From positions 9,672,001-9,736,000 of the forward strand of contig NZ_CP109430.1 of NCBI RefSeq assembly GCF_036250735.1: 64,000 nt of DNA, read 5' to 3'. The notes under the pieces are model-generated. The model did not search any database. It was not told where the DNA came from and was given only the letters and a program-made list of their open reading frames with translations. A program made the position numbers and the translations under genes. Below, one piece after another: positions 31,645 through 40,360 of the stretch. Within the stretch, counting starts at the first letter, position 1; every line of letters starts with the position of its first letter. The stretch is from Streptosporangium sp. NBC_01495 (GTDB taxonomy: Bacteria > Actinomycetota > Actinomycetes > Streptosporangiales > Streptosporangiaceae).

Positions 31645-32070
31645 GTGCTTCCTCGAAAGAGCGGACGGACACCGGGGACGAACTCCGGCAGGCAGGTGGG
31701 CGTCCTCGCCATCGCGGCAGTCGCCGGCATCCTCATGACGTCGAACCAGGTACCGGCCAACGCCACCATCGGGCAGGCCCAGCCGCTCGGCTCGATCGCA
31801 CAACCGAATGCCGACAGCACTTCCGGCGGCCAGTTCACCCGCCGCCCCGACCCCTCCCGCAACCAGCATCGCGGACGCGAGACGAGGCCCTCCGACAGGT
31901 GGCGGGGAAGGTCGCAGCGCCACCAGGACCGTCCCAACGACCGCTACCGCGGGCGCAGGGGTGACAACGCGGCACCCGCCGGGCGCGAGCGCCTTTCCCG
32001 CTCCGAGAGGATGATGAGGGAACTCCAGGAGGACCCGTCATTCCCAGAAATCATCATCCGCGAGAAATAA
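31645..32070 (+). CDS. Small basic exported protein, paralog of 32664..33764
   Basis: GTG at 31645 follows GGGGAAATATC and gives 141 residues. The N-terminus VLPRKSGRTPGTNSGRQVGV, with [21 protein letters not shown], is a signal peptide closely matching that of the collagen-like gene ([20 protein letters not shown], then [10 protein letters not shown]). The mature part is rich in Arg, Asp, Pro and Gln (DPSRNQHRGRETRPSDRWRG) and ends in LQEDPSFPEIIIREK. It is probably unstructured and extracellular. No named family is apparent. A longer upstream ATG would spoil the signal peptide. Confidence 0.65.
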   Translation: MLPRKSGRTPGTNSGRQVGVLAIAAVAGILMTSNQVPANATIGQAQPLGSIAQPNADSTSGGQFTRRPDPSRNQHRGRETRPSDRWRGRSQRHQDRPNDRYRGRRGDNAAPAGRERLSRSERMMRELQEDPSFPEIIIREK

Positions 32071-32242
32071 GCCCGATGGGCCACTCCCCGCGCCCTGCCG
32101 CGACGGAACACAAGACGCGGCGCGCCACCGAGGCGGGGACAAGTCACTGAAATCCACCGGGTGCCCGGTACGGCACGACGAGGAAAGCGGCCGGTCGGCC
32201 ACCCCCGCACCTGATCGGGTGCCGCCGACCGGAGAGGAGCCG

Positions 32243-32278
32243 CGTGTGCCGTACCGGTGCGCACCGGTACGGCACACG
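32243..32278. repeat. 36-bp perfect loopless palindrome
   Basis: The 18-base half CGTGTGCCGTACCGGTGC is followed immediately by its complete reverse complement, with no spacer. A further partial copy of the core (CCGGTACGGCAC) is at 32165..32176. Long spacer-free palindromes are rare and are usually eroded by SbcCD-type nucleases. It may be a bidirectional terminator or a protein-binding site. The rest of 32071..32490 has no gene I can support. Confidence 0.75.
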
Positions 32279-32490
32279 GCAGCCCATCCCTCCCCTCCTC
32301 GCGGCGCCGTTCCCGCTCACCGCCGCCCCCGTCGTCCGGGATCCCGTACATCGGATGAGCGGAACGAGAGAGGCGAGCGGGCCGCAGCGGAGTCGGGTGA
32401 CCCCCATGGCGCCGGCCGTTCCCCTTTCCCGCCGGCCATCCTGAAATCAGCCATTGAACACTATGAACGAATAATCATTATAAATGCAAC

Positions 32491-32663
32491 CAAATCGTAG
32501 ATGAGGCGCAGGTTTTCCTTCACAACACTGTTTATTTGCTCTTCCCGAACTATGGCGGCGCGTTATCCACATAAGCCTCGGGTATCTCCTGTCCGTCGTC
32601 ACTTCCGTGACTACCTGACAGATCCGAATAAATTCGGAATTAGTAATGATATGGGGAAATAAC
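32491..32663 (+). promoter_or_regulatory. AT-rich leader, copy 2, of paralogous exported genes
   Basis: This carries AAATCGTA (32492), TGTTTATTTGCT (32529..32540) and GGGTATCTCCT (32580..32590), matching the blocks in the 31.5 kb leader with the same spacing for the last two. Sequence between the blocks has diverged, which suggests the blocks are under selection. A short motif CGAATAAATTCGG near 32626, an imperfect palindrome, is present only here. Confidence 0.55.
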
Positions 32664-33764
32664 GTGCTTCCTCGTAGGAGCAGATGGGCGCCAGCCCTTT
32701 CCGGTAAGCACGCCGGCGCTCTGGCCGTCGCAGTGATGGCCAGTATCCTCGTGATGTCGTCGAATCAGGTGCCGGCGAACGCCACCGGGGAAACGAACCT
32801 TCTCAATTTCGCGCCCCACGGCGACAATGGGGACACCGGGGGCGCCGGTGCCAAAGCCCGTCCCCATTCCGTACACCATGCGGAGAAGCCCATTCTTCGC
32901 CCGTGCCGGCCCTGCCAATGCGCAAAGGGAGCCCGTAACTGCGAATGCCCTCCGGGCGGCCGCAGGGACAGGTGCGTCAGGGACGACCGGCACCGAAGCC
33001 GGGTCCGGGCAAACCTGGACAACAATAACGATAACAAGGGGAGGTTGATCTCCACCGACATCAGGCCCGCCGTCCCTCGCGCAATCCCTTCCACCGACCT
33101 TCCCGCCGGCCCTCCCACCAGCCCTCCCACCGGTTCTCCCACCGGCCTTCCCACCGCCACCAGCTCCACCAGTGCCGTGTCCGGACCCGCCGGACCGCCC
33201 GGACCCGCCGGACCGCCTGGACCACCCGGACCCGCGGGACCGCCCGGACCGGCAGGACCGCCCGGACCTGCGGGAGCGCCTGGACCCGCAGGAGCGGACG
33301 GACTAGCAGGAGCGAAGGGACTGGCCGGACCCACTGGCCCAGCGGGACCCGCAGGACCGCCCGGACCAGCAGGACCACCTGGACCCGCAGGAGCGGACGG
33401 ACTAGCAGGAGCGGACGGACTGGCCGGACCTCCGGGAGCGGACGGATCGGCCGGACCCACCGGCCCGGCGGGGCCGACAGGACCGGCGGGACCCACAGGA
33501 CCTCGCGGACCCGCGGGATCGACAACGCTCGCGAAGCCATCCAAGCCCACAGCGGCAGGGTGCGCCCTGGCCAGTCCCGTGGTCGCTCTTCAACCTGTGT
33601 GCGCCGTGGACTCTTTCAGCTTCGCCGTGGCTCCCGTCAGCGTTTCCGTGGACCCTGTCAGCTTCGTCGTGGACCCTGTCAGCTTCGCCGGGCCTCTCTG
33701 TCTGCCCGGTGACTTCAACACCGTCGGCCTTCTCAGCACGTCGGAAACCGTCGGATGCCTGTAG
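32664..33764 (+). CDS. Exported collagen-like protein
   Basis: The 366-residue protein starts at GTG 32664 with GGGGAAATAAC upstream. After a signal peptide there is a Cys-rich region ([15 protein letters not shown]), a Pro/Thr/Ser linker, and about 36 G-X-Y triplets (residues about 173 to 285, mostly GPP, GPA, GAD and GLA). Then comes a C-terminal part with repeated V-D-P-V-S-F and three or more Cys. It likely forms a trimeric surface or extracellular fibre. The triplet DNA is a repeat tract prone to length change. It is a paralog of the preceding gene only in leader and signal peptide. Confidence 0.75.
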   Translation: MLPRRSRWAPALSGKHAGALAVAVMASILVMSSNQVPANATGETNLLNFAPHGDNGDTGGAGAKARPHSVHHAEKPILRPCRPCQCAKGARNCECPPGGRRDRCVRDDRHRSRVRANLDNNNDNKGRLISTDIRPAVPRAIPSTDLPAGPPTSPPTGSPTGLPTATSSTSAVSGPAGPPGPAGPPGPPGPAGPPGPAGPPGPAGAPGPAGADGLAGAKGLAGPTGPAGPAGPPGPAGPPGPAGADGLAGADGLAGPPGADGSAGPTGPAGPTGPAGPTGPRGPAGSTTLAKPSKPTAAGCALASPVVALQPVCAVDSFSFAVAPVSVSVDPVSFVVDPVSFAGPLCLPGDFNTVGLLSTSETVGCL

Positions 33765-34001
33765 CCCGTGGCGAGGCGGCGTGTCGCGGTAAGAACCACG
33801 CGGGACAGGACACGAGCCGCTTCGGTACGGGCACGACCTCGCGAAATCCGCACGGCACCGGATCGCACCGTCACACGGCGCGGACGTAGCCGGCCGGCAC
33901 GGCCACCGCGTGATCTGTCGGGGAGGGGAAACCGAAGATCACGTAGTGGCCGTGCCGACGCGGAGTCACGGCCCGGCGATCGAGCGTCGGCGTCTCCAAC
34001 G

Positions 34002-34187
34002 GTGGGGCAGATCGCCAAGGAGAAGCTGCTGCTCTCGATGGGCGCGATCCTGGAGGAGGCCACCCCGGAGGAGCGCCGGTTCTTCCTCGGCAAGGTGCCG
34101 GCCATCGCCCGGCTGCTGTGGAAAACCGTCGGCCGCCGCCAGTACGCCAAGCGGGTGCGGAGCCTCCGGGGACCGCTGCCGGCGTGA
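34002..34187 (+). pseudogene. Fragment of a small helical (hemerythrin-tail-like) protein
   Basis: From a GTG at 34002 the frame reads VGQIAKEKLLLSMGAILEEATPEERRFFLGKVPAIARLLWKTVGRRQYAKRVRSLRG (61 residues), which looks like real coding sequence. The same frame upstream is Arg-rich nonsense. The R-F-F-L-G-K-V-P, L-W-x-x-V-G-R-R-x-Y-A pattern reminds me of the C-terminal tail of actinobacterial hemerythrin-domain proteins. I take it as a remnant or a very short gene. Family assignment is weak. Confidence 0.4.
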
Positions 34188-34229
34188 GCCCGGCCAGGTG
34201 GCGCCGGGTGAACTCACGGGACGCGCGGC

Positions 34230-35435
34230 TCACTCCCTGGCTCGGGGAAGGACGGCCGTCATGACCAGGCCGCCGCCTCCGCGCGGGCGGCCCGTGACGT
34301 CGCCACCGTGGGCCCGAGCCACGGAGCGCACGATGGACAGGCCCAGGCCCGCGCTCTTCGCCGTGACCAGGCGGTCGGCACCCAGGCGGCGGAAGGGCTT
34401 GAAGAGCTCCGGGATGTCGTAGGGCGGTATGGCGGGCCCGGTGTTGCTGACCTCCACCTCGACACGTCCGTCGGGCGTGGTACGGCTGACGACCCGCACC
34501 CAGCCGGTGCCGTCGTCGGTGTTGTGCCGGATCCCGTTCTCGACCAGATTGTGCACCAGGCGTTCGAGCAGGAGCGCGTCCCCGCTGGTGGGTGCGGGGC
34601 CCGCCGCCTCGTACACGGTGACCTTCGCATCCTCCGCCTGCTGGATGGTCTGCGCGATCACGTGGGACACCACGTCGGCCATGTCCACCGGTGACCGGTC
34701 GGCGATCTCGTGCTCGGCGCGGGCCAGCAGCAGCAGTCCCGAGATGAGCTGCTCGTGCCGGGCGTTGATCTCCAGCAGGCTCTCGCCGAGCTGCTGGACG
34801 TCGGACGACGCCGCCCTGCGGTGCATGGCCAGCTCGACCAGCGCCCGGTTGAGCGTCAGCGGGGTGCGAAGTTCGTGCGAGGCGTTGGCGACGAACCGGC
34901 GCTGACCGTCGAAGGAGTGGTCGAGCCGCTCGACCATGGTGTCGAAGGCGTCGGCGAGCTCCTTCACCTCGTCCTCCGGCCCGCGCAGCGCGATCCTCGC
35001 GTGCAGACCGTGGTCGGCGACGGTGGTGACCGCGATCCGCCGCGCCGTGTCGGTCACCCGGTGCAGCGGGGCGAGCACCCGCCCCGCGACCACCCACCCG
35101 AGGCCCGCGGCGGCGGCACCGACCACGGCCAGCGCGACCGCCCCCTGGGTGAGCAGCGAGGTGGCCGCGGCGCTGCGCAGTTCCTCCTCCTGCCGCTGCA
35201 GCCACTGGACCGCCTCGGGACCGGTGAACAAGTGGCCGTTCGTGTTGATGACGACCATTTCCTTCTGCCCGTCCTTGACTCCCCCGTACCTGTCGGCGAA
35301 GGACTGGGCCAGCTGCTGGTTGAACAGCAGGTAGGTCACGCCGAGCAGGGTCAGGCCCGCGGCGAGGAACAGGGCGCCGTACACGAGGGTGAGCCGGATC
35401 CTCAGCGTGAGGCGCGGCAACCTGTCGATGATCAT
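34230..35435 (-). CDS. HAMP-containing sensor histidine kinase
   Basis: The ATG at 35435 overlaps the regulator stop and gives 401 residues. There are two membrane helices (LTLVYGALFLAAGLTLLGVTYLLF and GAVALAVVGAAAAGLGWVVAG) around an extracellular loop of about 75 residues, then HAMP, HisKA (FVANASHELRTPLTLNRALVE) and HATPase (HNLVENGIRHNTDDG, SAGLGLSIVRSVARAHGG). It pairs with the OmpR-type regulator. The adjacent divergent lipoprotein and exporter operon is the likely target. Confidence 0.92.
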   Translation of the reverse strand: MIIDRLPRLTLRIRLTLVYGALFLAAGLTLLGVTYLLFNQQLAQSFADRYGGVKDGQKEMVVINTNGHLFTGPEAVQWLQRQEEELRSAAATSLLTQGAVALAVVGAAAAGLGWVVAGRVLAPLHRVTDTARRIAVTTVADHGLHARIALRGPEDEVKELADAFDTMVERLDHSFDGQRRFVANASHELRTPLTLNRALVELAMHRRAASSDVQQLGESLLEINARHEQLISGLLLLARAEHEIADRSPVDMADVVSHVIAQTIQQAEDAKVTVYEAAGPAPTSGDALLLERLVHNLVENGIRHNTDDGTGWVRVVSRTTPDGRVEVEVSNTGPAIPPYDIPELFKPFRRLGADRLVTAKSAGLGLSIVRSVARAHGGDVTGRPRGGGGLVMTAVLPRARE

Positions 35436-36088
35436 GTGATCCGGTATCCCTCCCCCGGCATCGTCTCGATGACCGGCGGCTCCCCGAGCTTGCGCCGGAG
35501 CTTGAGTATGGTGAGGCGCACCACGCCGGTGAACGGGTCGGCGTGCTCGTCCCACGCCTTCTCCAGCAGTCGCTCGGCGGAGACGAGCGCCCCGTCGGCG
35601 CGCATCAGTTCGGTCAGGACGGCGAACTCCTTCTTCGACAGCGGCACGTACCGTCCGTTCCTGAACACCTCCCGGCGCGCGGGGTCAAGGGTGATCCCGG
35701 CCCGCCGCAGCACCGGCGGCACGGCCGGCCGCGAGCGGCGTCCCAGCGCCTGGACACGGGCGGCGAGCTCGGCGAAGGCGAACGGCTTGGCCAGGTAGTC
35801 GTCGGCCCCCAGGGACAGCCCGGCCACCCGGTCACCGATCTCCGCGGCGGCGGTGAGCATCAGCACCCGCGCGGTCGACTCCGACTCGACCAGTTCCCGG
35901 CAGACGTCGTCGCCGTGCACGAGGGGCAGGTCGCGGTCGAGAACGACCACGTCGTAGTCATTGACCGCGATGCGTTCCAGCGCCGCCTCGCCGTCGTGCG
36001 CGGTGTCGACCGCGTGCGTCTCGCCGCGCAGCCACTCGGCTATCGCGCCGGCCAGCATGCGCTCGTCCTCCACCACCAGCACTCGCAT
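35432..36088 (-). CDS. OmpR-type response regulator
   Basis: The 218-residue protein has a receiver (VLVVEDERMLAGAI, DVVVLDRDLPLVHGDD, MLTAAAEI, ADDYLAKPF) and a C-terminal winged helix (LSKKEFAVLTELMRADGALVSAERLLEKAWDEHADPFTGVVRLTILKLRRKLG). It is upstream of and coupled to its kinase gene. The divergent lipoprotein gene starts 162 bases away, so autoregulation and control of the exporter operon through the shared intergenic region is plausible. Confidence 0.92.
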   Translation of the reverse strand: MRVLVVEDERMLAGAIAEWLRGETHAVDTAHDGEAALERIAVNDYDVVVLDRDLPLVHGDDVCRELVESESTARVLMLTAAAEIGDRVAGLSLGADDYLAKPFAFAELAARVQALGRRSRPAVPPVLRRAGITLDPARREVFRNGRYVPLSKKEFAVLTELMRADGALVSAERLLEKAWDEHADPFTGVVRLTILKLRRKLGEPPVIETMPGEGYRIT

Positions 36089-36250
36089 CGCGTTTTCGCG
36101 CCCCTTCGTCGTGTACGGACAAGGTGATGGTGACGTATGCGGTGTTTGCTCACCGTTAGCACCGATGGAAACGCGACCGAAACGCGCTCTCCTGTTGCAT
36201 CACCTCTCGAACGGCCGGCGGAGAACCGGCCATCGGAAGAGGAGAAACCC

Positions 36251-36766
36251 ATGAGAGTTCTTGGCGCGCTGGCGCTCGCCCTGGTCCTGACAGGGTGCGG
36301 TACGGCCGACACCGGCGCGGACGTGGCGTCCACGGGCGGCGGTGGCGGCAAGCCCGCCGTGAGCAGCGCCGCGCCGAGCCTGGACCAGCACGAGAGGGGA
36401 CTCAAGTTCGCCCAGTGCATGCGGGAGAACGGCGTCGACATGGCCGACCCCGAACCCGGCAAGGGCGTCACCATCCGGGTCGACAAGAGCGTCGGCAAGG
36501 AGACGGTGGACAAGGCCACGGCGGCCTGCAAGGAGTTCTCCCCGATGGGCGGTGCCGGACCGAACGGGCCGGACCCGCAGAGGGCGGAGTCGATGCGCAA
36601 GTTCGCGCAGTGCATGCGGGACAACGGCGTGGAGGCCTTCCCGGACCCCGAGAGCGGCGGCGGGCTGCGCATAACCGGGGCCATCGGAGAGGACCCGGAC
36701 TTCCAGACGGCGCAGGAGAAGTGCTCGAAGGAGTTCCTGCCCGAAGCGGGTCAGGGAGGCTCCTGA
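36251..36766 (+). CDS. Lipoprotein with duplicated Cys motif
   Basis: The 171-residue protein has the lipobox LVLTGCG (Cys17 is the lipidated residue), then two copies of a K-F-A-Q-C-M-R-(E/D)-N-G-V motif (LKFAQCMRENGVDMADPEPG and RKFAQCMRDNGVEAFPDPES), each followed later by another Cys (AACKEFSP and EKCSKEFLP). Each copy could form a disulfide hairpin. It is the first gene of a MacAB-like exporter operon and probably acts on the outer face of the membrane. Confidence 0.85.
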   Translation: MRVLGALALALVLTGCGTADTGADVASTGGGGGKPAVSSAAPSLDQHERGLKFAQCMRENGVDMADPEPGKGVTIRVDKSVGKETVDKATAACKEFSPMGGAGPNGPDPQRAESMRKFAQCMRDNGVEAFPDPESGGGLRITGAIGEDPDFQTAQEKCSKEFLPEAGQGGS

Positions 36767-36880
36767 TGGACACGGCCACGCTCCCCTGGGACGCGGGGAG
36801 GCTCCTGACGGACACGATCACGCTCCCCTGGGACACGGGGAGACTCCAGACGGACACGATCACGCTCCCCCTGAGACGCG
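36755..36880 (+). repeat. Three 42-bp tandem repeats
   Basis: Units begin at 36755, 36797 and 36839 with GGAGGCTCCTGATGGACAC or close variants. The same start-region sequence (TGATGGACACGGCCAC) recurs at the beginning of the next gene near 36912. Because 42 is a multiple of three, the reading frame is preserved across the units and they encode 14-residue peptide repeats. Confidence 0.85.
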
Positions 36881-36915
36881 CCCACCCTCGTCCAACCCGC
36901 CAGGAGGGCTTCTGA
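36766..36915 (+). CDS. MicroORF with 14-residue repeats
   Basis: A 49-codon frame begins at ATG 36766 (overlapping the lipoprotein stop) and ends at TGA 36913..36915 (overlapping the next ATG). It reads MDTATLPWDAGRLL, TDTITLPWDTGRLQ and then TDTITLPLRRAHPR. Its first six residues equal those of the downstream fusion protein. It may be a real repeat peptide, or a by-product of start-region duplication that keeps ribosomes coupled through the gap. Confidence 0.5.
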   Translation: MDTATLPWDAGRLLTDTITLPWDTGRLQTDTITLPLRRAHPRPTRQEGF

Positions 36916-38051
36916 TGGACACGGCCACCCTCGACGACGGGACGGACATGGACGCGTCCTCTCCTCGCTCGCGGCGACGCGGCGGCCGCGGCCGTGGCAA
37001 GAAGATCGCCGGACTGGTCGTCGCGGTCGTCATCCTAGGAACGGCCGCCGCGGCCACGAGCGGCATGATCGGTCCGGGCGGCACCGGAACGGACAGGACG
37101 GCGGGCCTCCTGCCTCCGGCCACCACCCCGGTGAAGCGGCAGACGCTCACCGACACACGGGACGCCGACGGCGAGCTCGGCTACGGCCCGGCCACCACCG
37201 CGGTGAGCCGGCAGCCCGGCACGGTCACCTGGCTTCCGGACAGCGGCGCCCAGGTCACCCGTGGCAAGTCGCTCTACAGGGTGGACAACAAACCGGTGGT
37301 GCTGATGTACGGCTCGACGCCGGCCTATCGCGACATGCGGATCGGCACCGAGGGGCCGGACGTCAGACGCCTGGAGCACAACCTCCACAAGCTGGGCTAC
37401 ACCGGCTTCACCGTGGACGACGAGTACACCGACGCCACCGCCTCGGCGGTCATACAGTGGCAGGACGACCGGGGCCTGGAGGAGACCGGCGTCGTCGAGC
37501 TCGGCCGGGTCGTCTTCGCCGGCGGCAAGATCCGCGTGGACAGTCTGGAGGCCGAGGCGGGCCAGCCCGTCGCCCCCGGTCAGAAGGTGCTGACCTACAC
37601 CGGCACCACCAAGGTGGTCACCGTCCAGCTGCAGGCGGAAGATCGGCGGATGGCGAAGAAGGGGGCCAAGGTGTCGGTCACCATGCCCGACGGCGGGAGG
37701 GTGGCCGGCAAGGTCACCGAGGTCGCCACGATCATCGAGCCCGGGGAGGGCCCGGACGCGGACCCGGAGACAAGGCTTGAGGCGCTCGTCTCCCTCGGCC
37801 GCCAGAAGGCGGCGGCCGGCCTCGACCAGGCCGCGGTGGAAGTGACCTTCACGGCGTCCAGGCGCAAGGACGTGCTGACCGTACCGGTCTCCGCGCTCGT
37901 GGCGCTGAAGGAGGGCGGATTCGGCGTCGAGGTCGTCGAGGGCACCGGGTCCCGCTACCTCACGGTGAGGACGGGCCTGTTCTCCGGCGGCCGGGTCGAG
38001 ATCTCCGGGGACGGTCTCGTCGAGGGCATGACCGTGGGGATGCCGAAATGA
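36915..38051 (+). CDS. Membrane fusion protein with peptidoglycan-binding insertion
   Basis: The 378-residue protein has a basic cytoplasmic start (RSRRRGGRGRGKK), one membrane helix (IAGLVVAVVILGTAAAATSG) and a HlyD/MacA-type extracellular part. The inserted peptidoglycan-binding module is GTEGPDVRRLEHNLHKLGYTGFTVDDEYTDATASAVIQWQ, and a lipoyl/barrel region follows (PVAPGQKVLTYTGTTKVVTVQL). It links the ABC exporter to the cell wall, the usual Gram-positive arrangement for MacAB-like systems. Confidence 0.87.
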   Translation: MDTATLDDGTDMDASSPRSRRRGGRGRGKKIAGLVVAVVILGTAAAATSGMIGPGGTGTDRTAGLLPPATTPVKRQTLTDTRDADGELGYGPATTAVSRQPGTVTWLPDSGAQVTRGKSLYRVDNKPVVLMYGSTPAYRDMRIGTEGPDVRRLEHNLHKLGYTGFTVDDEYTDATASAVIQWQDDRGLEETGVVELGRVVFAGGKIRVDSLEAEAGQPVAPGQKVLTYTGTTKVVTVQLQAEDRRMAKKGAKVSVTMPDGGRVAGKVTEVATIIEPGEGPDADPETRLEALVSLGRQKAAAGLDQAAVEVTFTASRRKDVLTVPVSALVALKEGGFGVEVVEGTGSRYLTVRTGLFSGGRVEISGDGLVEGMTVGMPK

Positions 38052-38965
38052 TCTCGTTGTCGGATGTGACCAGGGTCTACCCGGGCGGGGTCACCGCGCT
38101 GGCCTCGGTCTCCCTGGAGATCGGGCGCGGCGAGCTCGTCGCCATCGCCGGCCCCTCCGGCTCGGGCAAGTCGACGATGCTCAACGTCGTCGGCACGCTC
38201 GACCTCCCCTCCTCCGGAACCGTACGCATCGACGGGTACGACGTCTCGAAGCTGTCGGACAGCGGGCTCTCCGCGTTGCGGGCGACGCGGATCGGCTTCG
38301 TCTTCCAGCACTTCCACCTCGCCGCCAGAATCCCGGCGCTGGACAACGTGGCCGACGGTCTCCTCTACACCGGCCTCGGCCTGTCCGCACGACGGCGCCG
38401 GGCCTCGGCCGCACTGGAACGGGTCGGGCTCGGCCATCGCCTCGACCACGAGCCGCACGAGCTGTCCGGCGGTGAGCGGCAGCGCGTCGCCATCGCCCGA
38501 GCCGTGGCCGGGGAGCCCCCGCTGCTCCTCGCCGACGAACCGACCGGCGCCCTGGACTCCGTCTCCGGAGCCGGGGTGATGGAACTGCTGCGCGATCTGA
38601 ACGCCTCGGGCACCACCATCGTGATCATCACACACGACCGGGAGATCGCCGCGAGCCTGCCCCGGCAGGTGCGGATGCGCGACGGCCGGATCGTCTCCGA
38701 CTCAGCGAACGATTCCGGCCCAGTGAACAATTCCGGTCCAGCGATCGGCTCAGGCCCGGTGATCGGTTCCGGTCCGGTGATCGACTCAGGCTCCCCGGTG
38801 ATCGGCTCAGGCTTCACAGCCGTTCCCGACTCCGCGGCCTCCTCGACGTCGGCGGCCTCCGCGGCCTCCGCGGCCTCCGCGACGTCAGGGACCCAGGGGA
38901 CCCAGGGGACCCAGGGGACCCCGGCGGCCGGGTCACCGCGGCGCGCCGGATCCGGGGTGGCGTGA
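38048..38965 (+). CDS. MacB/LolD-type ABC ATPase with repetitive tail
   Basis: The first 220 residues are a normal ATPase: Walker A GPSGSGKST, Q-loop FVFQHFHLAARIP, signature HELSGGERQRVAIARA, Walker B LLLADEPTGALD and the H-loop THD. After residue 220 comes a low-complexity tail with repeats of SGPVIGSG, then SAASAASAASATSGTQGTQGTQG. The tail is encoded by tandem DNA repeats and is not part of the family fold. It may be a flexible linker or recent expansion. ATGA overlaps connect it to its neighbours. Confidence 0.9.
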   Translation: MISLSDVTRVYPGGVTALASVSLEIGRGELVAIAGPSGSGKSTMLNVVGTLDLPSSGTVRIDGYDVSKLSDSGLSALRATRIGFVFQHFHLAARIPALDNVADGLLYTGLGLSARRRRASAALERVGLGHRLDHEPHELSGGERQRVAIARAVAGEPPLLLADEPTGALDSVSGAGVMELLRDLNASGTTIVIITHDREIAASLPRQVRMRDGRIVSDSANDSGPVNNSGPAIGSGPVIGSGPVIDSGSPVIGSGFTAVPDSAASSTSAASAASAASATSGTQGTQGTQGTPAAGSPRRAGSGVA

Positions 38966-40188
38966 TGACCGTGATCGATCGGACAGACCTGCCGAAGCTG
39001 GTCCCGGCCAGGATGCGACCGCGCGACGTGATGCGGGTCGGCGCGGTCGGCCTGCGCACCCGCCCGCTGCGGGCGTTCCTGTCCGCGCTCGGAGTGGCCA
39101 TCGGCATCGCCGCGATGGTCGGCGTGGTCGGCATCTCGTCCTCGTCGGGCGCCGAACTCGACCGTACGCTCTCGGCACTGGGCACGAACCTGCTCACCGT
39201 CTCGTCCGGCCGGACACTGCTGGGCGAGACTGCCAAGATGCCGGTGGACGCCGAGGCGATGATCGAGCGGATCGGCCCCGTGGAGTCCGCCTCCGCGGCC
39301 GGGCGCGTCGATGACGCCAAGGTCTACCGGTCCGAGGAGATCTCCGAGGCGCAGACCGGGGGGATCTCCACCCATGCCGCCCGCCTCGACCTCCTGTCCA
39401 CGGTGAGCGCGACGGTGCGCAGCGGCACCTGGCTCAACGGGGCCACCGAACGCTATCCGGCCGTGGTGCTCGGATCACGGGCGGCGGAGCGGCTCGGGGT
39501 GGGCGCGGCGGCACCCGACGCCCAGGTGGTCGTCGGCGGCGTACGGTTCACCGTCGTCGGAATCCTCGCCCCGGTGCCGCTCGCCACCGAACTGGACGAC
39601 GCGGCACTGGTCGGCTGGCCCGTCGCGGAGACGGCACTCGACTTCGACGGGCACCCCACGACCCTCTACACCCGCTCCGACGAGTCGCGGCTGGAGTCCG
39701 TCCGCTCGGTCCTGGCCGGTACGGCGAACCCTCAGGCGCCCAACGAGGTCGAGGTCTCGCGCCCGTCCGACGCCCTCGCCGCCAAGCAGGCCACCAGCCA
39801 GGCGTTCACCGGGCTCCTCCTCGGGGTCGGCGCGGTCGCGCTGCTCGTCGGCGGCGTCGGGGTGGCCAACACCATGGTCATCTCGGTGCTGGAACGACGC
39901 CCGGAGATCGGCCTGCGCCGCTCGCTCGGCGCGACGCGCGGGCAGATCCGCACGCAGTTCCTCGCGGAGTCGCTGCTGCTCTCGGCCCTGGGCGGGGCGG
40001 GCGGGATCCTCCTCGGCACCGGCGTCACCGCCGGATACGCGCTCTACCAGGGCTGGCCGGTGGTGCTCCCCGCCTGGGCGACGATCGGCGGCCTCGCGAC
40101 GACCCTGGTCATCGGCGCCCTCGCCGGCCTCTACCCCGCCGTCCGCGCCTCCCGGCTCTCCCCGACAGAGGCACTCGCCACGCCGTAG
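38962..40188 (+). CDS. MacB/FtsX-type ABC permease
   Basis: The 408-residue protein has one N-terminal and three C-terminal membrane helices with a periplasmic-type domain between them, the MacB layout. Landmarks are RTRPLRAFLSALGVAIGIAAMVGVVG and, near the end, RRPEIGLRRSLGATRGQIRTQFLAESLLLSALGG. GTG 38962 and ATG 38965 are both possible starts. With the preceding two genes it forms a MacAB-like exporter, perhaps for peptides, antibiotics or lipoprotein signals. Confidence 0.9.
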   Translation: MMTVIDRTDLPKLVPARMRPRDVMRVGAVGLRTRPLRAFLSALGVAIGIAAMVGVVGISSSSGAELDRTLSALGTNLLTVSSGRTLLGETAKMPVDAEAMIERIGPVESASAAGRVDDAKVYRSEEISEAQTGGISTHAARLDLLSTVSATVRSGTWLNGATERYPAVVLGSRAAERLGVGAAAPDAQVVVGGVRFTVVGILAPVPLATELDDAALVGWPVAETALDFDGHPTTLYTRSDESRLESVRSVLAGTANPQAPNEVEVSRPSDALAAKQATSQAFTGLLLGVGAVALLVGGVGVANTMVISVLERRPEIGLRRSLGATRGQIRTQFLAESLLLSALGGAGGILLGTGVTAGYALYQGWPVVLPAWATIGGLATTLVIGALAGLYPAVRASRLSPTEALATP

Positions 40189-40360
40189 AACACGCTCGTC
40201 CCCGTCGTGCGAAGACCCCTCATGACCGTCGCGAGGAGACTGAGGCCACGATTAGCCTGATAGATGTTCAGCGCCGCATCGGCGTATCCCGAGACCCGGA
40301 GCCGACGTCCGCCATCCCCGCCGATCGGGGTTCGGTCCTCATCTCAGGGAGTGATCTCTG

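Noticed and set aside
33180-33525. Repeat tract as a CRISPR array
   Set aside because: Repeats have a 9-bp GGACCCGCN-type period without spacers and encode Gly-X-Y triplets in frame. It is collagen-like coding sequence.
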